Below, piece after piece: positions 1 through 9,118 of a DNA stretch of 22,108 nucleotides. A program made the position numbers and the translations under genes. The stretch's first letter is position 1, and each line of letters starts with the position of its first letter. This DNA comes from Bacteroidota bacterium. Lineage in GTDB: Bacteria; Bacteroidota; Bacteroidia; AKYH767-A; 2013-40CM-41-45. Where the stretch lies: the NCBI GenBank assembly GCA_016721305.1, contig JADKIH010000024.1:1-22108 (forward strand), read 5' to 3'. The notes beneath the pieces were generated by a model. The model did no database searches. It had not been told where the DNA came from and saw only the letters and a program-made list of their open reading frames with translations.

Positions 1-674
1 TCGCAATCATTTCCAGATGGAATTGGGATTTCCATGGGCGAACATACCAAACGATGTGGTGGAAAACATACATGCTTCCAATCGTACTTAAGTGAAGTAC
101 GGCCTCAATGATCATTTTGAGGTAGGTATCATCACAGAAAACTCCCGTATCAAAACAGAAAAACACGAAATATGGTTTGATTCCTGTAAGCTTACGATTT
201 GAAATATAAAGAATTTGTGTGACGAGAACAGGTTTGTTGCCAACGACGTCTTTCATCGGATATCTCGCTTTGGTTTCAAGGCGGCTAATAATAAGGAATT
301 TCGGGTCACATACTTGTATTCATCACCTGCTTTCGCTCATGCAGCATTCGCCCAGTGCAAACGTAATGCTTGCTTACAACTTGGGAGCTGAGGATGGAGA
401 ATCAGCTGAGCCGGTTTTTATTTACACTTCAACAAGCGGAATGTCGGTAACGGAAAATTCGGGAGCATACATTGAACTATACCAATATGTCTTCAGAACT
501 TCGGCTGATCATCGTTGCAGCGCCGGAGTGAGCTATCTTCTAAGCCAAATGTTATGTTCGATGGTCGGGAGTGCGGATATGCCTTCTTCCGAAAAGGCGC
601 CCGATTATTATATGGGGTTGGATTTTTTCTTTCAGGCTGAAAGATTGAGGCAATATTCTAGTCATCAATGTTGA
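1..674 (+). CDS. Outer-membrane 'transporter' of the PF13557-like family, 5' truncated, frame-broken
   Basis: The reconstructed protein starts outside the window. Visible parts in order are an N-terminal block NHFQMELGFPWAN (from position 5), KYGLNDHFEVGIITENS (from 95), then MQHSPSANVMLAYNLGAEDG, AYIELYQYVF, AGVSYLLSQML and KAPDYYMGLDFFF near the end. This order matches the Bacteroidota 'transporter' proteins related to the phenol MetA-pathway domain (PF13557), predicted outer-membrane beta-barrels of unknown substrate. The family pattern is QxExGF, then (R/K)YGLND, then YNLG, then a C-terminal tyrosine/phenylalanine-rich strand. An in-frame TAA at 89-91 looks like a substitution for a leucine codon, and the frame changes near 180-220. 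The exact end is uncertain because the last residues before the stop at 672-674 do not look like the usual aromatic barrel end. The family call is from remembered motifs, not a search. Confidence 0.6.
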
Positions 675-848
675 AACCTTCGCACATTTGTGATTTGAGG
701 TCAAAAAGTACTAAGACGTATTGGAGGATAGGATTTTCTCCGGACAAGACTGATTTGAATTTCGTTGTTTCCCCGATATTAGATATATCTTAAACCTCAA
801 TCGATGGAATCACCGAATTAAGATTACCTGATCAATGGCAAAATATTT

Positions 849-2268
849 ATGGTATTTAGTAGCGTATTTTTTCTGATTTACTTTGCATGGTTTTCTTGGC
901 ATCTATTTATCACGCCTGCAAAATTCAAGAATGCCCGATCCTGCTGATTTCTATTGCATTTCATGCGGGTGCCCCGAAACCATATTTGCGATCTTAGCGA
1001 CGACGACAGTGGATTTTATTTTGTGGCCTTGCTCGACCGTTCCAAACCGAAAGCAGAATAGTTGTTTCTGTGCTCCTGTCTAAAGAATGGGAATGCTATT
1101 CTATTTCAAGGATTGCAATTTTTATTGGAAAACTTTAATCACATTCTGAATGTCGCCGGTATCAAGGAAGCGCACTGATGAAAAATATTCTTACCACGGA
1201 TCTCATTGTACTTTCGAAAGTTTGACATGACGTAATTGATGTCAAGAGGTAGAAACGACGCCATTACTACGCAATTTCTTTTTTTTTCCAATAACAGCTT
1301 TACATTATTTTCATTTCCAAGTTATTGTCGGACCGACTATTCGTTATCATGAAATATCGGATCAGACTCCGACCGAAGTGCAAGAGACGATTTTGACAAT
1401 AAACTGGACAGGGATTTTATCGTTTCCATTCTTGGCTTGTCGAAGAAGGTGATTATGCCAACACCATGGAGCATTGGCCGATAAAGCATTTACCTCCGAT
1501 TTGTATCATCTGAATACACCGATGGTCTCGATGGGAATGCTGGATATGCTTTTCAAATCTACTTGCTGATATAGCGGCTATAGTGATATGGCTATTGGTA
1601 TTAAAAAAAAAATGCTTGACTTTAAATTTGGAGAACTTCGATAATCCACACACCTCGAACTATTACCGAGTTTTCCTTAAGGTCTAGTTTGCATATGACT
1701 CTGGGGTCGTGGATGAAAAATTATTTGTACATCCCATTTAGGAGGTAATTAGGTATTTGGAAAAGACGATTGTATATCAACCTCTGCTGTTTTTTGTTAT
1801 TTCCCGGATTTTTAAGCACGGTGCGTCGGACATTTACTTTTGGGGTGTTTATCACTGTGTATTATTGCGTTGAATAGGTTTGTTGCTTGGATTGTATCGA
1901 AAGTTGCCAAAGTTCATTCCGGTTATTGTAACATTTTCTTTTGGTGTGTATAGGATGGGTGTCTCTTTAGAGCCGACCATTTTAAAGAGCGTATCATATT
2001 CTGGACCATGACATGTTTCGAATTTCGAAACCAACTCATCTTCTATTGACAACTCGACTGTGCATTTGCAATGGTTCTGCGGTGTCATTCTTTCTTTTTT
2101 TCACCTTACGAAAATCGGAAAAAGGAATTCAAGATCGCATTTATTACTTTTTTAACGAAAAGGATTGCATTATTTGTGACAACAATCGCAGCATTTGCTT
2201 TATTTTATTTTTGCCTCGATGCAATAAGGCAGGTAACGTTTAACCATTTATCTTATTTCCGATTTTAG
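849..2268 (+). CDS. MBOAT-family O-acyltransferase (AlgI-like), frame-broken
   Basis: This polytopic inner-membrane acyltransferase would move an acetyl group across the membrane for exopolysaccharide O-acetylation. The start ATG at 849 gives MVFSSVFFLIYF, the typical AlgI-type N-terminus, followed by FITPAKFKNA, IFAILATTTVDF and ENFNHILNVAGIK. The middle carries VIVGPTIRYHEISDQ and GLSKKVI. The family core follows: YSGYSDMAIG (about 1575-1600), KFGENFDNPHTS, then LGSWMKNYLYIPLGGN (about 1700-1755) after one frame correction. The C-terminal part shows IGWVFFRADHFKE and ends in a YFRF-type terminus with the stop at 2266-2268. Reconstructed length is about 470 residues, normal for the family. 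The catalytic histidine region (LSGFWHGASW in relatives) is too damaged around 1790-1850 to confirm. An AlgJ-like gene follows directly. At least eight frame changes are needed; I interpret them as sequence error. Confidence 0.8.
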
Positions 2269-2274
2269 CCACGG

Positions 2275-3678
2275 TCAAGCGAATATATCTCATACTGATT
2301 TTTGCAGCCATGGCTATTCCAACTGTTCAGCAGGTATTTCAGCTCTATAAAGAAGAGCCGCCGGACAGGAATTGACGATTCGAACAGCAGAGAAAGTACT
2401 GTCTGCAAAGGAGAATTGACTGAATTTCAAATGGCAGGAAGGGTTGAACCCATATGTAAACGATCATTTTGGTTTTCGCCCCGATTTTGTCAGAGCATAC
2501 AATCAGGTGTTGCTTTCTGCCTTAACAAGTAATACAGCCCGGAGAAGCCTAAGGTAAGGACGAGCAATGTTTATTGAAAGTTATATTGATGATTATATCG
2601 GACGAAACTACATCGGACATGATAAGATTGAAGAAACAGTTGATAATTTATGCCGCTTTACAAGATTCTCTGAAAACGATCGGAACCGATTTGATTATGT
2701 CGTTTTTGCTCCGGAAAAGCATCATTCTATCCGAGTTTATTCCAGATCAACATTTGAGTAAAAAGAAAGAGGTGACAAACTACCTGTTACGAGAAAGTCG
2801 TTTATCGAAAAAGGTGTGAATTTTGATAGACCTGAATCAATTCTTCAAAGAAAGAAGAGTGATTTTAACACAATGTTTATTCGAAAATACGGAACACATT
2901 AAATCATTACGGAATGATGGTAGCGCTCGACACATTGTCAGTTACATAGAACATAAGCGCGAGATCAATCGACCTGACATAAATTACGATCAGGTAAAAT
3001 GAGTTCAGACCTGAAAGGAAATGATTTTGATATTAAGTTTAAGTCAATACCACTTTGACTAGAATAACGAAGGACAACAATCCGTATCCGCACTATTAAT
3101 ATTGATATGGTAGAGCAATAGAGTAAGCCCGATGTTTTAATTGTAGAAGAGCAGTTACTGGTGGTTCACTCGGAGATAATATTCCGGGAAAATATTCAAA
3201 AAAAAACTGGACGAGTATTGGTTTTACAACAAGGATCAGCATATTGATAATGGCAAGCGAAATGAAGTTAGCAAGTTGGATCTTTTGAAACAACTTGAAA
3301 CACCAGAGATGTAATTTTGAACATGGCTACAGAAGACATTTTACACATTCCTTACGGTTTCGCCTGATAATGTAATGAAACTATATTGCGAGCATCGACG
3401 AAGCGATCTGAAGGAACTAGATCGCCTCAAAGCCGACCCTGCGAGCGTTGAGCGAATTGTCGCTTCTGGGTGAAGGAGAATAAGCGAAACCACCGGAACA
3501 AGAGTTCACGCGAAGCTACAAAGGTCATAAGGGATAACGGACTACTTAAATGATGGATCAACATCAGAAAAGATTCTGCATGGATGTTCGTATATTAGTG
3601 AGAAGGCTAGGCAAACATTGTTAGTGTGAAGAACAATTGAGACTCGATGCAGACTTTGGAGCACTTGAACACAAGTAG
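2275..3678 (+). CDS. AlgJ/AlgX-like (SGNH-type) periplasmic O-acetylation partner, frame-broken
   Basis: The reconstructed N-terminus KRIYLILIFAAMAIPTVQQ is a signal-anchor, followed by a proline- and charge-rich linker. Next comes NDHFGFRPDFVRAYNQ (about 2456-2503), the conserved block of the Bacteroidota proteins encoded after MBOAT genes. Then follow ESYIDDYIGRNYIGHDKI, FAPEKHHS and an IPDQHLSKKKE segment, KYGTH/NHYGM (the family's WSYYGM-like region), NMATEDILHIPYGF, and a C-terminal EEQLRLDADF ending at the TAG at 3676-3678. In AlgJ/AlgX-type proteins an SGNH-like esterase fold transfers the acetyl group delivered by the MBOAT partner; I cannot place the catalytic Ser-Asp-His here because of frame damage. 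The start codon is not identifiable: no clean ATG sits at the expected N-terminus, so 2275 is approximate. Its position 6 bases after the MBOAT stop suggests co-transcription and a shared function. Confidence 0.7.
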
Positions 3679-3734
3679 CAGGATTTTTCGAATTATTATA
3701 TTTGAGAATTAAAGAGTTAAATTCTTGTAATAAA

Positions 3735-4205
3735 ATGAGCGATATCGTCTATTACAAAGCGCGGTAAAGTTACTTGATGCCGAAATATTTCAGCTCAATA
3801 CAGAATTCTTTTCATTTTAGAGTTTCTTGTACTCATCTTTGAGCGAAGCTGATAATCTGCATAAGGAGTTCAACAATTTATTTGAAGAAACCATAGTCGA
3901 AGGGTCATGCATAGCCTATATTGCAAAGTCAGGCGACTCAAATCGCCGGGCATGGAGTACTCGTTTATCGTCGGCAGCCCGGAAATTTCCAAAATCCCAA
4001 AGGGAAAGTCGGCTATATTATGAATATGTACACCATTCCTTCGTTTCGTAGAAAGGGAATTTGTACAACAATTTTGAAAGCTTTAATGATGAAGTAAGAA
4101 CGAACGGTATTATCGCGTTTGAATTAGGCGCTACACAAGATGGAGAACCTGTATATCAAAACAATTTTTATAAGCACTAGGAGCTGATAAAGGAAGCACG
4201 AATAA
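3735..4205 (+). CDS. GNAT-family N-acetyltransferase, frame-broken
   Basis: The ATG at 3735 gives MSDIVYYKAR, a common GNAT opening. After several frame changes the text reads FLYSSLSEADNLHKEF, NNLFEETIVEGSCIAYIAKS, then NPKGKVGYIMNMYTIPSF and RRKGICTTILKALM. The R-R-K-G-I-C segment (about 4045-4065) is the acetyl-CoA pyrophosphate-binding motif A of GNAT enzymes (Q/RxxGxG/A). Downstream, AFELGATQDGEPVYQNNF and a closing RKHE are typical of a Bacteroidota GNAT subgroup. The reconstructed length is about 157 residues. Substrate is unknown. It follows the AlgJ-like gene after about 55 bases, on the same strand. The family call is firm; the boundaries are approximate and the stop at 4203-4205 is chosen from the expected C-terminus. 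Confidence 0.75.
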
Positions 4206-4917
4206 TTTTGCTATATTAAAATAAGTTTGGTTTGGCTTTATTTTCTTCGGAAAATCTATATCTTTCTCAAACTGCCGGATTGAAACCTGGTTGAAGCATC
4301 TATTTAAAATCAAGTATTTAAAACAGGAAGTAAAGGACATATACCCCTTGTGTGGAAGTTTATACGCCGCGATCTGGAGTTAGTGGTGGAGTGGCCGAGG
4401 CGGTTTTCTTTTCGCTATTGGACTCTGATGTTTCAGAACTAGTCATTCTATATATTGTTTGACGTTAAAGCGGCGAAAAAGGAGAAGCCGACACCATTTG
4501 GAACTAAGGAAGCGCTTTACCGATTTTACACCGTTTGATCAATTTCTGAAAAGGCAGATCGCATGGATTTCGAAAAGAGGATCTGACGAGTTTTCAGTAT
4601 TAGACTGACAAGCTATTCTGCTACGTAAGAAAAATTGACCTATATGGTTATTGGCAATGAAACAAATTATTTGGAAGATTTGTAAAAGGATCGTAGTCCA
4701 AAATGCGAGACTGTTATTGACGACCGCAGAGATACTTTACCGATACATCGGAGGAAGATGATAATTATCTTGCGCACCGACAAACCTACGGTATCAATGC
4801 GGAAAGCTAAGATCGGGACTTAAGGACTGTGCACACTTAAACGTCTGAAAGAGATACGATGATGAAATCAATAAGGTGCAGATCAGTGATCTGATACTCA
4901 AAAGGATACAATCTTGA
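4206..4917 (+). other. Unresolved, probably coding, + strand, ends at 4917
   Basis: No single frame stays open for long. Several + strand segments look protein-like: SGVSGGVAEAVFFSLLDSD from about 4375, DVKAAKKEKPTPFGTKEALY from about 4462, TSEEDDNYLAHRQTYGINAE from about 4746, and a final DEINKVQISDLILKRIQS ending in TGA at 4915-4917. The closing stretch reads like a natural C-terminus. I do not recognise a family and cannot stitch the pieces into one confident protein. In this part of the window known genes are similarly fragmented, so one frame-broken gene from roughly 4340 to 4917 is the simplest reading. Positions 4206-4340 show nothing recognisable. Confidence 0.3.
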
Positions 4918-5362
4918 AGTTAATCCGTAGATTTAATTTCTTTTTTGCTTATCTTTAGAGGAGTATATTAAAGGTTTTATTTTTATTTGATCTTCCGCAG
5001 AAGAAAATTATAAATTGATTTTGCATTTGAATCGAAAATGCACATGTGCTAGAAATATGGGATCCTTGTTCCGGAGAACAATTTGTAGTTCTATTGATGA
5101 TTATCGGGTTTGAACACCGTTGTTCGGATGAAATTCGGTTCGAATAGAGCCCGCATTGCGTTATCAGTTCCTTGAGCATAAATTTGGTGCGTGGGATCAT
5201 TTTGCAATGTGATCGAAAGTTAATCTGTCATTGTTTATGGCAATCAATTAGTTTTCTTGTTTTAGGCTGTCAGATGAAATAAAGTCAGAGCCAAAAGGGA
5301 CCGTGTTTTATTTGAATGATGTTGGGAAATATTTAACTAACTTTATTCCAAACTACCATCCA
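4918..5362. other. Unassigned stretch between unresolved gene and GNAT gene
   Basis: About 445 bases with no recognisable domain. The only protein-like text on the + strand is a late segment, DEIKSEPKGTVFYLNDVGKY (about 5273-5332), which stays open for roughly 35 codons before the next gene. The minus-strand open stretch here (4955-5200) has no hydrophobic or motif pattern suggesting a gene. It could be noncoding sequence, the remains of one small gene, or a gene too damaged to read. Confidence 0.25.
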
Positions 5363-5810
5363 ATGATCATCCGAAATTATACTCTGACGATTTTTCTGCC
5401 GTGATTAATCTACTTCGTCTAAATACACCGAAATACTTTGCGCCAAGTGAGGAGAAGCAGTTTACCCGTTATCTTAATTTCGAACTTGATCATTACTACG
5501 TAGCAGAAGAGGATGGAAAGTTATTGCCTGTGGTGGGCTGAATCGTTCCGAAGAGCCAGTGTAATAAAAATTTCGTGGGACATTGTTCATCCCGATAAAC
5601 GATGGCAAACGAATCGGCAGCGACTCACAAGTTTCGTTTGAATAAAGCAAGAGAATTAATGAGAATCAAAACTGCTTGCGTTCGGACGTCGCAACATACA
5701 AACGGTTTCTATGAGAAGATGGGATTTGAAACAAAGATATCGTGAAAGACTATTGGTCAGGATTTGATCTTTATCTGATGGAAATGCCTTTGATGAAAAC
5801 CGAAAATTGA
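5363..5810 (+). CDS. Second GNAT-family N-acetyltransferase, frame-broken
   Basis: The start ATG at 5363 gives MIIRNYT, and after one frame change DFSAVINLLRLNTPKYFAPS, then FTRYLNFELDHYYVAEEDGK, KISWDIVHPDKR, RTSQHTNGFYEKMGFE and KDYWSGFDLYLMEM, ending at TGA 5808-5810. The order is the GNAT fold: N-terminal helices, the beta-strand/VAEEDGK turn, a WDIVHP strand before the acetyl-CoA binding loop, and the FYEKxGF motif B near the end. The CoA loop (QGxGxG in relatives) lies about 5595-5625, where the frame is disturbed. Reconstructed length is about 150 residues. It differs from the GNAT at 3735-4205 in all motifs, so the two are not a recent duplication. Substrate unknown. Confidence 0.75.
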
Positions 5811-5830
5811 TATTATAACCTATTCATTCA

Positions 5831-6559
5831 ATGAAGACTAATATTTTCTACGGACTTTGTCTGCTTTTTGTGATCAGTTGTTCCTCCGGAAAGAAAGGTG
5901 ATTCGTCGGCCGATACGAAGAGTGAAAAAGTTGCCGTTCCTTATGCGGGTTTTGGCTCAACGAAGAGTATTTTAATCGTATTGGTAAGAGTAATCACCAC
6001 AGGCGTCGCAGGATGAAAGTCGTTTCTTGATCATTCCGGACAGCACTTCGAAGCCGGCTATGATGATTTACAACTTCCATGAAGGCGGGTCGGAACTTAC
6101 TATTATAAAGAATGGGGCAGCTTTCGAATTAAGGTAATTAATGGTGATAGCATTGTTGCCTTAGGCGACACACTCGAGCCTGTTTCATCAGACCGATTGA
6201 AAGTTCAGAATTGTTTTCGTGAAGATTAATCCGGATACTGTCGATGGAGAACACCGAATACTGGAAGAGCTTGCTGTTAGGAAATTATATAAAATGAAAA
6301 AGGCAAGCAGATTGAGTTCAGAAAAGACGGAAGTGTGCTTGGATTAGACAGCATTCGATGTTATAACCCTCTGACCGATTATTATGATCAAGGCTCTGCA
6401 AATTGATCAGGTCGATCTTAGCGGTTACAAAAAGGGAGGTCGAACCGATATGCCTTGAAATCTCAAAAAGGCGACACATTGGAATTATAAGAAGTAAAAT
6501 GCCTGACGATTGATCCAACTTCCAAGATGTTGCAGAAGTTGATTTTGGAAATTACTTGA
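5831..6559 (+). CDS. Predicted lipoprotein of unknown function, frame-broken
   Basis: The protein begins MKTNIFYGLCLLFVISCSSG: a short basic N-region, a hydrophobic core and a lipobox VISC with the lipidated cysteine at residue 17, so it should be anchored in a membrane facing the periplasm or outside. After a frame change near 5955 it continues with ESRFLIIPDSTSKPAMMIYN, FHEGGSELTIIKNGAAFELR, NGDSIVALGDTLEPVSSDRL, RKDGSVLGLDSIRCYNPLTD and IDQVDLSGYKKGG, ending near TGA 6557-6559. The alternating beta-strand pattern and about 240-residue length suggest a small beta-rich domain. It resembles hypothetical proteins of other Bacteroidota as I remember them, but I know no function. The residues after the lipid cysteine (GKKGD) are nearly the same as in the exporter adaptor at 18335. 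It converges with the minus-strand gene at 6582-6906. Confidence 0.65.
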
Positions 6560-6581
6560 TGAATGTGCGCAGATAATTCGA

Positions 6582-6906
6582 CTACTCGAATACGAGATAG
6601 AGTCCGTAGCAGATTACGAGCACAGAAGCTGAAGTAAATCCGTAGAGAATAAAAAGTAAGCTCGGAAACGGATTCGTCATGCTCAGCACGCAACTGATGA
6701 AGCCCATAACAGCACCGGACGACAAGGAAGATGAATCCTTTGTACTGCGCTTGGCATACTTTTGCCTTCTTAAACTCTTTGATGAGCTTTGATAGACTCG
6801 CATCGAGGCCCAGCGAGTGAAGTTCTTCCTGAACTCTTGAAACTTCATGCTTATTGGCAACCCACTGTTGAATTTGTTCGGCATTAACCGTGATGGCGTT
6901 TGACAT
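6582..6906 (-). CDS. Small membrane protein with two predicted TM helices, one frameshift
   Basis: On the minus strand the ATG at 6906-6904 opens MSNAITVNAEQIQQWVANKH, followed by a charged helical stretch (EVSRVQEELHSLGLDASLSK, LIKEFKKAK). After one frame change near 6710-6730 it continues with GAVMGFISCVLSMTNPFPSL and FTSASVLVICYGLYLVFE, closing at 6582-6584. The second half holds two hydrophobic segments of about 18-20 residues with an N-P-F-P turn between them, typical of a two-helix hairpin membrane protein. Total length is about 108 residues. No family name or function is recognised. It is the only protein gene on this strand and is divergent from the channel-like gene at 7075. Confidence 0.6.
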
Positions 6907-7074
6907 GCGATTATATCTTGAGGTGAGAAAGCTTAAAGGAAGAGTATATACTAAAGTATGTATTATCTTTGAAAGATGCACACCCTTGTTGAAAACGAGG
7001 AAAAGATTCACATTTCCGCTATGATCAAGGAATGAAAACCCCTAATTTTATCGCAATAAACCTAAGCTCACACT

Positions 7075-8026
7075 ATGATTCGCCGCCTCTTATTCTTAAG
7101 CGCAATATTCAGCTTGTATTTTCTCAGTTAAAAGCCGAGGAGAGTGTGCTGATACCGCAATCCACGGTATTTACATTACAAGCATTCATGAGATTGATTT
7201 AGAGAAAAGAATATTCGGTGAATCTTTTGTTGTGGATGAAATATCGCAATCCGGAAATTTGACTTCACTAAAACCTGGGAGATACCTGCGGCTAAAACTT
7301 TCACGATGGCATACACCACCACTGATACATTAGAAGATGGTCGTATTTATGTTTCATGAAACTGCAATGTGAAATGAAGGATTCGTGGAAAATCGATCGC
7401 TTTCCTTTCGATTATCAGGTACTCGATTAAATATGGAGAATTCAATCCGATACAACGGCACTTGTATTTGCAGTTGATAAACAAGGTGATCATTTTGGTC
7501 GATTTGCTTAAGCGGTTGGGAAGTTATTCCCGACAGCTTTAGTAGGCAGGAAAAATCAACAGTATAAAAACAGGTTTTGGCGATGAATCGTTGGCTAAGC
7601 CCCTCATCCATCAAGCTTTCAAAAGTGAAGATCGGATTCAGCGAATAGCACCCTGGACTTTGTTTTGGAAAATATTTTTGGGAATGTATGTAGCATTTTT
7701 AATTCTTACGCCGGTTTTACATTCATTCTGCCAGTATTGAGGCGCGCTTGGATTAAGCGTCGTGCATTGTTTGCTGCTGTTGGTAATAAATACATCATAG
7801 ATTCTTCGCTTCCTGATTCGTTTCACAAACTCTGGTCGACACATTGCATGGTATTACATTGTTTTCAATTTTTCTGGTTGTCGTTGCAACCATTTTCACG
7901 TTACGGCTTCACTAAGGAAACAAGCCGGAAAAGGCAGATAGATTCGATCGACGGATGGCGAGGGTTTTACTGTTACTTTACGTTTGTCTGAATGCCTACT
8001 TCGTTCTGCGTGCTGATCTGGGTTGA
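7075..8026 (+). CDS. Prokaryotic Cys-loop / pentameric ligand-gated ion channel homologue, frame-broken
   Basis: The ATG at 7075 opens MIRRLLFLSAIFSLYFLS, a signal peptide. The reconstructed extracellular domain has DTAIHGIYITSIHEIDLEKR, a WMKYRNPEFDFTK strand, KTWEIPAAKTF, LEDGRIYVFMKLQCEMKDSW and then KIDRFPFDYQVLDLNMENS (about 7388-7445). The W-x(4-6)-FPFDxQ signature marks the ligand-binding domain of Cys-loop receptors. It continues with GRFALSGWEVIPDSF and TGFGDE, then the membrane domain: WTLFWKIFLGMYVAFLISYA (TM1), RFGLSVGALFAAVGNKYIID (TM2 region), LHGITLFSIFLVVVATIF (TM3) and LLLLYVCLNAYFVLRADLG (TM4), ending at TGA 8024-8026. Length is about 317 residues, normal for bacterial members such as GLIC and ELIC. 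The disulfide-forming Cys pair of animal receptors is not evident, as in other prokaryotic relatives. The fold call is strong; ion selectivity and gating ligand are unknown. Confidence 0.75.
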
Positions 8027-8325
8027 GTAAATCCGGAAATGGAGTTGCCTTTTTCTTTAGTAGAAATGGCAAAACATTCAATAGAACCGGCAGGGCCTTC
8101 TTACGTCAAATGTACTTCAAGAAGGAGATCTGGCATTTGGGAGTTAATTAATTCTAGGTGATGAGAGATGGTTTGTTTTAGAATAATGAAGGCAGTCGAT
8201 AATTTAGGGGCTTTTACTCACTTTTATCATTGATGGATTTGAATATTCCGTGGTATCTTCGGATGACTGTGTAAGTTTTATATTTAGATAAGTTCGGAGC
8301 ACATTTCTCTTCCGAACACAGAAAC
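8027..8325. other. Unassigned stretch between channel-like gene and SDR gene
   Basis: About 300 bases without a recognisable protein. A short + strand open stretch (NPEMELPFSLVEMAKHSIEP, about 8031-8090, running on to roughly 8150) follows the channel stop and could be a small gene or a mis-framed extension of the channel. The rest has scattered stops in all frames. The last 40 bases carry the inverted repeat listed separately. Confidence 0.25.
8292..8317. promoter_or_regulatory. Perfect 7-bp inverted repeat just upstream of the SDR start
   Basis: GTTCGGA (8292-8298) and TCCGAAC (8311-8317) are exact reverse complements separated by 12 bases, ending 8 bases before the ATG at 8326. The spacing fits either a protein-binding operator with two half-sites or a 5'-leader hairpin that could occlude translation start. 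No poly-T run follows, so a terminator is unlikely. Functional role is inference. Confidence 0.35.
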
Positions 8326-9110
8326 ATGACAAATCTTAAAGCGAAAAAAATTTTAATCACCGGCGGAGCCCGGTATCGGAAAATTATGGGCGTATCGTTT
8401 TAGAACGAAACGCTGAGTTAATTATTTGGGATATCAATCAGCAAGGCATCGATCAAACCGTAGCGAGTTTTCAAAACTTGTCCGGTTTGCGGTTATCTTG
8501 TCGATGTATCAAAGCCGAGCAAATTAAATCATCTGCCGAAAAGTTCTGTCAAAGTTTGGAGCAATTGATGTGCTGATTAACAATGCCGGCATAGTTGTCG
8601 GCAAACATTTTCAGGATCACACTTCACGGGAAATCATTCGCACGATGGATGTGAATGCCAATGCGCCCATGCTCATCTGAAGTGAATTTTGCCGGCGATG
8701 ATCAGACAGAATTCCGGATACATTAACGTTGCTTCCTCGGCGGGACTTATTTCTAAATCCGCGCATGTCGGTGTATGCTGCGAGCAAGTGGTCGGTGATT
8801 GGCTGGTCGGATAGTTTGCGAATTGAAATGAAGCAGCAAAAGTTTAATATTGGCAACAACGGTGACACCATATTACATCAATACAGGTATGTTCGATGGA
8901 GGAAGTCGCTTACTCCGCTCTTGAATCCTGAAAGTTGCTTCGAAGATTATTCGGTATGGAGAAGCGAAAAGGTTTGAGCATGCCGTGGAGTGTACACTTT
9001 GTTCGTTTCTTCCAGGCCTGTTTCCGGTTTGGTTATTTGATTGGTTTGTCGGCAAGGTGATGGGCATTTATAAAACAATGGAACATTTTGAAGGACGGAA
9101 GACGAAATAA
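8326..9110 (+). CDS. Short-chain dehydrogenase/reductase (SDR), frame-broken
   Basis: The ATG at 8326 gives MTNLKAKKILITGGAR, the beta1 strand plus the start of the glycine-rich NAD(P)-binding TGGxRGIG loop, where one frame error falls. Next come AELIIWDIN (beta2, with an acidic residue), YLVDVSKP, KFGAIDVLINNAGIV (NNAG at about 8579-8590), SGYINVASSAGLIS (catalytic Ser region) and VYAASKWSVIGW with the catalytic Tyr at 8774-8776 and Lys at 8786-8788. The C-terminal part reads FEHAVECTLCSFLPGLFPVW, LFDWFVGKVMGIYKTM, then HFEGRKTK and the stop at 9108-9110. The hydrophobic tail and GIYKTM/GRK ending recall SDRs related to retinol/steroid dehydrogenases of class I with a membrane-associating C-terminus. 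Length about 262 residues. Substrate unknown. An aldehyde dehydrogenase begins 8 bases downstream, so an alcohol-to-aldehyde-to-acid route is plausible. Confidence 0.8.
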
Positions 9111-9118
9111 ATAGTGTT

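Noticed and set aside
4382..4440. GGAGTGGCCGAGGCGG resembling the start of a tRNA-Ser/Leu
   Set aside because: No anticodon stem, T-arm (GGTTCRA) or closing acceptor strand follows; the stretch reads better as a coding fragment.
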